Shown here: positions 1-5,218 of the stretch, one piece after another | How positions within the stretch are numbered: position 1 is the stretch's first letter | Layout: each line of letters starts with the position of its first letter | Source: Nitrospirota bacterium | GTDB taxonomy: Bacteria; Nitrospirota; Thermodesulfovibrionia; Thermodesulfovibrionales; SM23-35 | Length of the DNA: 5,945 bases | Reading direction: 5' to 3' | NCBI GenBank assembly: GCA_016212245.1 | Contig: JACRGU010000019.1 | Coordinates: 1-5,945, forward strand | Position numbers and translations under genes: made by a program | The notes under the pieces: generated by a model | What the model saw: the letters and a program-made list of their open reading frames with translations, nothing else | What the model was told of the DNA's origin: nothing | Databases searched by the model: none

Positions 1-1
1 G

Positions 2-229
2 GACATAAGTGATTTAAAGACCTTCATGCTTTGGGGTTTTGGAATACTCTTTGGTGGCATGGGGATACTGATTGGTTTTGTCATATGGGATAGGAGGACC
101 GCTTTATCTCCGGTTGTAAGGAAAAACAGAGAACTTGAGGAGAGAGAGGAGCTTCTTGAGAAGGCGCTAAAAGAGTATGCAAAAGTAGAGCCAAAACTCG
201 CGGAAATTCTAAAGTCACTAAAATTATAA
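2..229 (+). CDS. C-terminal part of a membrane-anchored coiled-coil protein (5' end outside window)
   Basis: The reading frame is open from base 2 to a TAA at 227-229. An ATG at 26 exists, but it has no Shine-Dalgarno sequence, and the open frame upstream (reading DISDLKTF) argues that this is the 3' end of a longer gene. The visible 75 residues hold one glycine-rich hydrophobic segment (about residues 8-29, LWGFGILFGG...VIW) fitting a single membrane helix. A short basic stretch (WDRRTA) follows, then a highly charged Glu/Lys/Leu-rich helix (RKNRELEEREELLEKALKEY) likely to form a coiled coil in the cytoplasm. From memory, small proteins with an N-terminal coiled coil and this tail (ending like EPKLAEILKSL) recur as uncharacterised proteins in Nitrospirota and related bacteria. 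The function is unknown. It ends 24 bases before cheY on the same strand, so co-transcription is plausible. Confidence 0.75.
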   Translation, partial: DISDLKTFMLWGFGILFGGMGILIGFVIWDRRTALSPVVRKNRELEEREELLEKALKEYAKVEPKLAEILKSLKL

Positions 230-253
230 GTATAAAATAAGAGGAGTGATTGT

Positions 254-619
254 ATGGAGAAAAAGAAGGTCCTTTTAGTTGACGACAGTGTAACTATTGC
301 TAAACAGCTACAGAAAATCATTGACGATTCCGGGATATTTGAGGTTGTCGGTCATGCAAAGAATGGGATTGAAGGGATAAAATTCTATACATCCTTAAAA
401 CCTGATATTGTCTGTATGGACCTTATTATGCCGGAGATGGATGGGCTTCAAACAGTCAGGACCTTAATGAGCATTAACAAGGAAGCAAAGATTGTAGTTA
501 TCTCATCTGTTGGAGGTGTAGGGGACAAGGTTATGGAGGCTATTAAGTTTGGCGCTAAAAATGTTATTTCAAAACCATTTGAATCTGAAACAATTATCTC
601 AATACTAAAAAGCCTATAG
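254..619 (+). CDS. cheY: CheY-like single-domain response regulator
   Basis: This 121-residue protein is a stand-alone receiver domain with no output domain, so it acts by protein-protein contact when phosphorylated. The complete receiver signature is visible: acidic pocket D10-D11 (LLVDDS), phospho-acceptor D56 in VCMDLIMPEMDG, switch Ser84 in VVISS where many receivers have Thr, and the invariant Lys107-Pro108 (SKPF). Its length and flavour resemble the short Thermotoga-type CheY. GGAG at 243-246 lies 7 bases before the ATG, a good ribosome binding site. It starts 24 bases after the membrane-protein gene and is followed after 36 bases by a gene with a CheX-type phosphatase domain, the class of enzyme that dephosphorylates CheY-P. 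The pair probably forms a phosphorylation/dephosphorylation unit (inference). No kinase gene is in view. Whether it controls flagella, pili or something else cannot be told from this window. Confidence 0.93.
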   Translation: MEKKKVLLVDDSVTIAKQLQKIIDDSGIFEVVGHAKNGIEGIKFYTSLKPDIVCMDLIMPEMDGLQTVRTLMSINKEAKIVVISSVGGVGDKVMEAIKFGAKNVISKPFESETIISILKSL

Positions 620-655
620 AAGATTAAGGTCAGGGCAATAAAAATAGGGGGCAAA

Positions 656-1516
656 ATGGGGATAAAATTTTTTGGTCAATTCCTTCTGGAAAAAAATATT
701 ATTAAACCACAGGAACTAATTAAAGCAGTAGAATACCAGGAGTCAAGGAATCTAAGATTTGGTGAATATGCCCTATCAAAAGGTTATCTAACAGAGAAAG
801 ATATTGAGAGGATTCAAAATGAACAGAAACGTACAGACATGCAGTTTGGTGAGATTGCTGTAAAACTGGGCATTTTAAATTCAGCTCAGGTTGAAGAGAT
901 ATTAACTATGCAGAAAAACGACCACATCTTTATCGGGGAGGCATTGGCTGAAAAAGGCTTTTTAAGCCGTGGTGTCCTTGAAAGAGAATTAGCCTTATTT
1001 AAGGCGGACCAGAGCAAGTATATTACAGGAGAGATAATAATTCCAGGTGGTGTTGAGAATCCGGAAATTGTAAGGGATATGGCAGACATGACACAAAAGA
1101 TGCTTCAGCGTATGGCATACATAAATGTTAAGGTTGACCATGGATTTATAAGTAATGAAGAGCCTCAGAGAAATTTCTTACTCATATCAGTTCTCTTATC
1201 TGGAAGCCTCAAATATGAGTATGCTATTTCTTCATCTCTTGAGACATCAAGATTGATTGCTTCTAAGATTATAGGCGAAGAGATTAAAGAGGAATCCAGA
1301 GAAGTAATGGCTGATGGAGTTAAAGAATTCTGTAATATTACCTGTGGCAACATTATTGCCAAAATAGCCAAGAGGGGGAAGACTGTGGATATCAGTCCTC
1401 CTGAAGAAGTAGTTTATTCTGTTGATGGATACCATCTAATAAAAGGCAGAAATGCTATTTATTATCCCCTTATCTCTCCTAAAGGAGACATTACTTTGAT
1501 CTTAGTTAGGGGATAG
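656..1516 (+). CDS. MshEN-repeat / CheX-type phosphatase fusion protein
   Basis: The protein has 286 residues in two parts. Residues 5-115 contain four 24-residue repeats starting at residues 5, 34, 63 and 92, an exact 29-residue period. Each follows the MshEN pattern xxGxxLLxxGhhxxxxhxxxhxxQ (GQFLLEKNII, GEYALSKGYL, GEIAVKLGIL, GEALAEKGFL). In the known family, two such motifs separated by 5 residues form a cyclic-di-GMP binding unit at the N terminus of MshE/PilB-type ATPases. Residues about 130-286 form a CheC/CheX-type domain with the catalytic pattern D220-xxx-E224-xx-N227 followed by prolines 248-249, matching the [D/S]xxxExxN...P consensus of CheY-P phosphatases. No ATPase domain is present. 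A G-rich Shine-Dalgarno sequence (646-651) precedes the ATG. The gene lies directly after cheY, so CheY-P is the likely substrate (inference). Only repeat 2 keeps the leading Arg (R34) of the ligand-binding consensus, so nucleotide binding is uncertain. Confidence 0.85.
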   Translation: MGIKFFGQFLLEKNIIKPQELIKAVEYQESRNLRFGEYALSKGYLTEKDIERIQNEQKRTDMQFGEIAVKLGILNSAQVEEILTMQKNDHIFIGEALAEKGFLSRGVLERELALFKADQSKYITGEIIIPGGVENPEIVRDMADMTQKMLQRMAYINVKVDHGFISNEEPQRNFLLISVLLSGSLKYEYAISSSLETSRLIASKIIGEEIKEESREVMADGVKEFCNITCGNIIAKIAKRGKTVDISPPEEVVYSVDGYHLIKGRNAIYYPLISPKGDITLILVRG

Positions 1517-1528
1517 AAGGCAGAAGTT

Positions 1529-1559
1529 TTATAGGTTATAATCTTCCATGAACCTTTAT
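1529..1559 (+). repeat. 31-base direct repeat, left copy (displaced duplicate of polA start)
   Basis: Bases 1529-1559 are identical to 2479-2509, offset by exactly 950. The copy carries TATAAT (1537-1542) and an ATG (1548-1550) followed by codons for Asn-Leu-Tyr, as at the start of polA. Here the frame runs into an 11-codon dead end (MNLYIVLVFSS, stop at 1581-1583). The repeat has imperfect dyad arms exactly at its ends: TTATAGGTT, 13 bases, AACCTTTAT (7 of 9 positions complementary). It also contains the hepT stop codon on the opposite strand (1556-1558). Sequences outside the 31 bases do not match beyond chance. Confidence 0.95.
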
Positions 1560-2011
1560 ATAGTTCTGGTTTTTTCCTCATAAGCCTTAAGAAATGCCAC
1601 GATTTCCCTATTAAAGCTATCAAAATCCTTTAGGTTATTGACCACGATATGATAAAGCTCCTCAGGGATGACCTCTCTATAAAAATGGACCATGCGATTT
1701 CTGTATCCTGCCATGGTATAAAGCACATCAGAGAGTTCTTTCGTAACGACCCCCATCTTTCCAAGTTCCCTTGCTATGACTTTGTATTCTATCTCTTTAA
1801 ATCCATATGTCTTGGCAAGGATATGCCGGCTAATGTCAAAAACAGCCTCGAGACTCCTCCTGAGATAACTTTCCACGAATGGAGGATTTTTCCTGTCTGA
1901 TAGAAATTCCTCTAAGGCCATTGCGGAGAAGGGCCTCAGTTCTTTAAGGCAGGTCTCTATGAATCTAAGGAGTTCAAGGATTCGGGTTGTATTCAAACTC
2001 GATATAACCAT
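1556..2011 (-). CDS. hepT: HepT-like HEPN RNase toxin (DUF86 family)
   Basis: This 151-residue, mainly helical protein carries the HEPN ribonuclease signature RxxxxHxY as R104-NRMV-H109-F-Y111 (in GYRNRMVHFY). In characterised HepT toxins, Arg and His cut RNA, and the motif Tyr is AMPylated by the partner MntA to switch the toxin off. The length is usual for DUF86. The start is uncertain. The ATG at 2011-2009 overlaps the end of mntA by 38 bases and has only AGAGG directly against it. A TTG five codons later would give MNTTRILELLRF, closer to the usual N terminus. The overlap suggests translational coupling, with the antitoxin made first. The stop codon lies inside the left 31-base repeat, so the final residues (TRTI) may be set by the insertion junction rather than by the native toxin. 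Family assignment is confident; toxicity is inferred. Confidence 0.9.
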   Translation of the reverse strand: MVISSLNTTRILELLRFIETCLKELRPFSAMALEEFLSDRKNPPFVESYLRRSLEAVFDISRHILAKTYGFKEIEYKVIARELGKMGVVTKELSDVLYTMAGYRNRMVHFYREVIPEELYHIVVNNLKDFDSFNREIVAFLKAYEEKTRTI

Positions 2012-2426
2012 CCTCTATTGCCTCCATAACCTCATCATCAAAAATCCTTTTCTTAAATAACAGATCTTCAGCCCGTTTCATAATCCCTTCTTCAAATTCG
2101 TCTGTCAGGTGTCTGTCTTTCTCATATACCCTTACACCTTTTATTATCTCATACTGGAATAATGCGCCCACCTCATGCATGAATATGAGGTCAATATTAA
2201 ACGGGTCAAATATCTCTGAGATTTCCTTATAAATGACTCCATAGATCTTGATGGCTTCTGTTGGAGGATTTTCAAAGGTAACTGCAACATCAAGGTCAGA
2301 AAAGGCATCTAACCTCACATCCTCGCCTTCGAGGTATCTTCTTCCTTTATCTGCCTGAGAGCCAAAGAGATAGATAAGTGTGATCCCGTATCTTTCAGCT
2401 ATCGCCTTTATATCATTGTCTTTCAT
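1974..2426 (-). CDS. mntA: MntA-like minimal nucleotidyltransferase antitoxin
   Basis: This 150-residue protein belongs to the minimal nucleotidyltransferase family. It has the G22-S23 motif in YLFGSQADKG, the metal-binding pair D44-x-D46 in SDLDVAV, and a third carboxylate D79 in NIDLIF. In characterised MntA-HepT systems this enzyme transfers AMP to a tyrosine of the HEPN toxin and silences it. The usual spacing is GS-x10-DxD; here it is GS-x20-DxD, with about ten extra charged residues (around 31-40, YLEGEDVRLD) between the motifs. The remaining motifs look intact, so the enzyme is probably active. It is the promoter-proximal gene of the pair and overlaps hepT by 38 bases. There is no Shine-Dalgarno sequence, and a good promoter -10 box sits 6 bases before the ATG, suggesting a leaderless message. 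Confidence 0.9.
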   Translation of the reverse strand: MKDNDIKAIAERYGITLIYLFGSQADKGRRYLEGEDVRLDAFSDLDVAVTFENPPTEAIKIYGVIYKEISEIFDPFNIDLIFMHEVGALFQYEIIKGVRVYEKDRHLTDEFEEGIMKRAEDLLFKKRIFDDEVMEAIEDGYIEFEYNPNP

Positions 2427-2432
2427 GAATAA

Positions 2433-2461
2433 AATATAGCACAGTTATAACACTCTTGCAA
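2433..2461 (-). promoter_or_regulatory. Predicted sigma70-type promoter of mntA-hepT
   Basis: On the minus strand, TTGCAA (2461-2456) and TATATT (2438-2433) are separated by exactly 17 bases, close to the consensus. The -10 box ends 6 bases before the mntA ATG, so transcription would start at or within a base or two of the start codon. The spacer contains the 8-base palindrome GTTATAAC (2444-2451), a conceivable but unproven operator. Confidence 0.6.
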
Positions 2462-2492
2462 TTTTTCTTTCATGACTCTTATAGGTTATAAT
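2456..2492 (+). promoter_or_regulatory. Possible polA promoter sharing the palindromic -35 with mntA
   Basis: TTGCAA (2456-2461) is its own reverse complement, so it can serve both strands. Rightward it is followed after 18 bases by TATAGG (2480-2485). A perfect -10 consensus, TATAAT, lies further on at 2487-2492 but has no recognisable -35 at 16-18 bases. Either box puts the transcript start within a few bases of the polA ATG at 2498. The TTGCAA lies in the inserted segment and the -10 boxes lie in the 31-base repeat. polA could equally be transcribed from farther upstream. Confidence 0.4.
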
Positions 2493-2509
2493 CTTCCATG
2501 AACCTTTAT
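2479..2509 (+). repeat. 31-base direct repeat, right copy (spans the polA start)
   Basis: This copy is identical to 1529-1559. It contains TATAAT (2487-2492), the polA ATG (2498-2500) and the codons for Asn-Leu-Tyr. It forms the right boundary of the mntA-hepT segment. Being in frame with a full-length polA, it is the functional copy. Confidence 0.95.
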
Positions 2510-5140
2510 CTCATTGATGGAAATTCTTATGTTTACCGCGCCTATTACGCTATTAGAGGACTCTCAAACTCTAAAGGCTTTCCAACTAATGCAATCTATG
2601 GCTTTACAAATATGCTTCTCAAAATCATCAGGGAAAAGAAACCTGATGGTATCGTGATATCTTTTGATTCCCCTGTACCTACAGAGAGACACAGGATTTA
2701 TGAAGAATATAAGGCACACAGGCCTGAAACCCCAGGAGAGCTTGTCCAGCAGATGTCTCACATAAGGAGGATGATTTCTGCCTTTAACATCAAGATATTC
2801 GAGGTGCCTGGATATGAGGCAGATGACCTGCTCGGCACGATTGCAAAGAAGACAGCCTCTGAAGGAATAGATGTATTTATCGTTACCGGAGATAAGGATA
2901 TGCTCCAGCTCGTCGGGGATAACATTAAAGTTTATGACCCGATGAAGGATAGCATCCTTGATGAAGAATATGTAAAAAAGAGATTCGGTATCGGGCCAGA
3001 AAGGATTACAGAGTTTATGGCACTGACAGGAGATGCGATTGACAACATCCCGGGGATTAAAGGAATAGGAGAAAAGACTGCAAAGGAGCTCCTTTCAGAT
3101 TTTGGAAGTCTCGAAGAGTTGCTTAGTAATACAGACAGGATAAAGAGAGAAAAGCTAAAAAAGCTTATCTCTGAAAATACTGATATGGTGAGGTTAAGTC
3201 AGAGACTTGCAACCATTGATACATCTGTGCCTCTGGATATTGACATCAGTGAGTTCGGTCTTAAAGAGTCTGATTGGCCTTCACTTCTCTCACTCTTCAG
3301 CGAGTTTGAATTTGGAAGCCTGATGAAACTCATCCCATCAGGCGTATCCAATGAGATAAGCTATGAAACAGTCCTTTCTATGGAAAAACTCAAAAAGATT
3401 GCAGAATCTATTAAAGATGAGTTTGCCTTTGACATCGAGGCAACAGGCAGAAAACCTATGACTGACGCCCTTGTTGGCCTGGTATTATGCACAGAGAAGG
3501 GGTATGCATCTTATATCCCTGTTTCTCATTCATATCCTGGAGTGCCTGCACAGATAAATAAAAAAGACGTATCGGGAGCACTTTCCCGAATCTTTGAAGA
3601 CAAAAAGATATCAAAGATAGGTCACAATCTCAAATATGACATAATGATGCTAAGACAGGAGGGCATTCATCTTAAAGGGATACTATATGACACGATGATT
3701 GCATCATACCTTATTAATCCAAACAAATCGGACCACAGCCTTGAAGAGGTCGTCCTGGAATATCTATCCCGCAGAAAAAAAACCTTTATGGAAGTTGTAG
3801 GGAAGAGAAGTTCCTTTGCAGAGGTCCCTTTAGAAGAGGCCGCCCCTTATGCCTCTGAAGATGCGGGTCTGAGTCTTGAATTAAAAGAGGTTCTGTTTAA
3901 TAAACTCAAGGAAAACAACCTTGAAGAAATCTATTTCAATATGGAGATGCCTCTTATCTGTGTGCTCGCTGATATGGAAGAGGCAGGCATGAAGATTGAT
4001 ACGGGTAAGCTCGAGGGGATATCAAAAGAGCTTGAAAGAGATCTTGATGGAATTCAGAGAAGGATTTATTTCCTTGCTGGAGAGGAGTTCAATATCAATT
4101 CACCCAGACAGTTAAGCAGAATTTTATTTCATAACCTTGGATTTCAGCCGAGGAAGAAGACAAAAACTGGTTTTTCTACAGAGATGGGTGTACTTGAGGA
4201 GCTTGCAGAATCCCATGAGCTTCCACGGGAGATACTTAATTACAGGAGTCTGAGCAAACTCAAGACAACATATGTTGATGTACTTCCAGCGCTCATCAAT
4301 CCAAGAACAGGCCGTATCCATACATCATTTAACCAGGCAGTAACAGCCACAGGAAGGCTGAGCAGCAGCGAACCTAATCTTCAGAATATACCGATCAGAG
4401 GAGAGTGGGGGAGGCGGATAAGAGAAGCATTTATAGCAGAAGAAGGCAATCTCCTGCTTTCAGCAGATTACTCACAGGTTGAATTGAGAATTCTTGCTCA
4501 CCTGAGCCAGGATAAAGGTCTTATTGATGCCTTCATAACCGGCCTTGATATCCATACAAGGACAGCAGCAGAACTCTTTGGCGTATCTGTAGATAAGGTT
4601 ACTTCTGACATGAGGAGGATTGCAAAGACAGTGAATTTTGGGGTCATTTACGGGATGTCTTCATTCGGTCTATCAGAAACACTTAATATATCGAGGGATG
4701 AGGCAAAAATATATATAGAACAGTATTTTGATAAACACCCTGGAGCTAAAAAATATATAGAAAAAACCCTATATGAGGCAAGAGAGAGGGGTTATGTAAC
4801 GACACTGTTTGGAAGAAGGCGTCCTATACCAGAACTCAAAAGCCAGAACTCAAACATAAGACAACAGGGCGAGAGGCTTACAATAAACTCTCCTGTACAG
4901 GGGACAGCAACAGATATTATTAAAATTGCGATGATAAATATATGGAAAAGATTTAAAGACAAAGGGTTAAAGGCAAAGATGATTTTACAGGTTCATGATG
5001 AACTTCTATTTGAGGTTCCAGCACAAGAGCTTGAGATAGTAAAAGATATCGTTAAAAAAGAGATGGAGGGCAGTTGGGATTTCTCTGTGCCTATAAAGGT
5101 TGATATAGGTTATGGAAGAAACTGGGTGGAGGCACACTGA
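2498..5140 (+). CDS. polA: DNA polymerase I
   Basis: This 880-residue, three-domain polymerase fills gaps, removes RNA primers and takes part in repair. The N-terminal 5' nuclease (about 1-285) has D7, D109-D110 (GYEADDLLG), D132/D134 (TGDKDML) and D179/D182 (GDAIDNIPG) with the helix-hairpin-helix GIKGIGEKTA. The 3'-5' exonuclease (about 295-470) keeps all catalytic acids: D312 and E314 (FDIEATG), D381 (HNLKYD), and Y451/D455 (YASEDAG), so proofreading should be active. The polymerase domain (about 490-880) has motif A D657 (SADYSQVELR), motif B R706-R707/K710/F714/Y718 (RRIAKTVNFGVIYG) and motif C H833-D834-E835 (QVHDELLFEVP). The ATG at 2498 gives the standard N terminus (MNLYLIDGNSYVYRA). 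No Shine-Dalgarno sequence precedes it, and TATAAT ends 5 bases before the ATG. The start lies inside a 31-base repeat bordering the toxin-antitoxin cassette. Confidence 0.98.
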   Translation: MNLYLIDGNSYVYRAYYAIRGLSNSKGFPTNAIYGFTNMLLKIIREKKPDGIVISFDSPVPTERHRIYEEYKAHRPETPGELVQQMSHIRRMISAFNIKIFEVPGYEADDLLGTIAKKTASEGIDVFIVTGDKDMLQLVGDNIKVYDPMKDSILDEEYVKKRFGIGPERITEFMALTGDAIDNIPGIKGIGEKTAKELLSDFGSLEELLSNTDRIKREKLKKLISENTDMVRLSQRLATIDTSVPLDIDISEFGLKESDWPSLLSLFSEFEFGSLMKLIPSGVSNEISYETVLSMEKLKKIAESIKDEFAFDIEATGRKPMTDALVGLVLCTEKGYASYIPVSHSYPGVPAQINKKDVSGALSRIFEDKKISKIGHNLKYDIMMLRQEGIHLKGILYDTMIASYLINPNKSDHSLEEVVLEYLSRRKKTFMEVVGKRSSFAEVPLEEAAPYASEDAGLSLELKEVLFNKLKENNLEEIYFNMEMPLICVLADMEEAGMKIDTGKLEGISKELERDLDGIQRRIYFLAGEEFNINSPRQLSRILFHNLGFQPRKKTKTGFSTEMGVLEELAESHELPREILNYRSLSKLKTTYVDVLPALINPRTGRIHTSFNQAVTATGRLSSSEPNLQNIPIRGEWGRRIREAFIAEEGNLLLSADYSQVELRILAHLSQDKGLIDAFITGLDIHTRTAAELFGVSVDKVTSDMRRIAKTVNFGVIYGMSSFGLSETLNISRDEAKIYIEQYFDKHPGAKKYIEKTLYEARERGYVTTLFGRRRPIPELKSQNSNIRQQGERLTINSPVQGTATDIIKIAMINIWKRFKDKGLKAKMILQVHDELLFEVPAQELEIVKDIVKKEMEGSWDFSVPIKVDIGYGRNWVEAH

Positions 5141-5159
5141 CCCTGAATCAAGTTCAGGG
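5141..5159. repeat. Small perfect hairpin directly after polA stop
   Basis: CCCTGAA, loop TCAAG, TTCAGGG form a perfect 7-base-pair stem beginning the base after the polA TGA. No T-run follows on either strand, so it is not a classic intrinsic terminator. It could stabilise the polA mRNA 3' end, or be one copy of a dispersed palindromic repeat. Similar CCCTGAA/TTCAGGG palindromes occur as intergenic repeats in several bacteria (from memory). Confidence 0.6.
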
Positions 5160-5218
5160 CAAAATTCAAAATGAAAAATTTAAAATTCTGCTAAAATATA
5201 CCTTAAAAGGAGGGGGCT

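Larger units (their letters stand above)
1529..2509. mobile_element. Probable inserted toxin-antitoxin cassette bounded by 31-base direct repeats
   Basis: The mntA-hepT pair, on the minus strand, interrupts an otherwise rightward gene series and is bracketed tightly by identical 31-base direct repeats. Removing one repeat plus the intervening bases (950 in total) would leave the CheX-fusion stop 31 bases before the polA ATG, a normal operon-like junction. This is the layout expected after insertion with duplication of a target or attachment site. No integrase or transposase gene is inside, and no clear terminal inverted repeats of the insert were found, so the mechanism is unknown. The 31-base length is long for a transposon target duplication. 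It would suit site-specific or illegitimate recombination, or mobilisation in trans (inference). Confidence 0.55.

Noticed and set aside
26..229. ATG at 26 as a true start of a small 67-residue protein
   Set aside because: The frame is open to the window edge, no Shine-Dalgarno sequence precedes the ATG, and the residues before it are protein-like. It is treated as a partial gene instead.
231..238. TATAAA/TAAAAT box before cheY as a promoter
   Set aside because: It lies in a 24-base gap between same-strand genes with no matching -35, so chance AT-richness is the simpler explanation.
1649..1900. An 83-codon plus-strand reading frame inside hepT
   Set aside because: It is the shadow of hepT, whose RxxxxHxY motif and pairing with mntA make the minus strand clearly the coding one.
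2444..2451. GTTATAAC palindrome as an autoregulatory operator for mntA-hepT
   Set aside because: The symmetry is only 8 bases and does not extend. AT-rich palindromes of this size are common, and MntA has no recognised DNA-binding domain.
1560..2478. Insertion sequence or transposase remnant in the repeat-flanked segment
   Set aside because: Both genes are fully explained as mntA and hepT. No transposase or integrase fragment and no terminal inverted repeats are visible at the inner edges.
5141..5170. Intrinsic terminator after polA
   Set aside because: The hairpin is real, but no T-run follows on either strand, so only a hairpin is reported.
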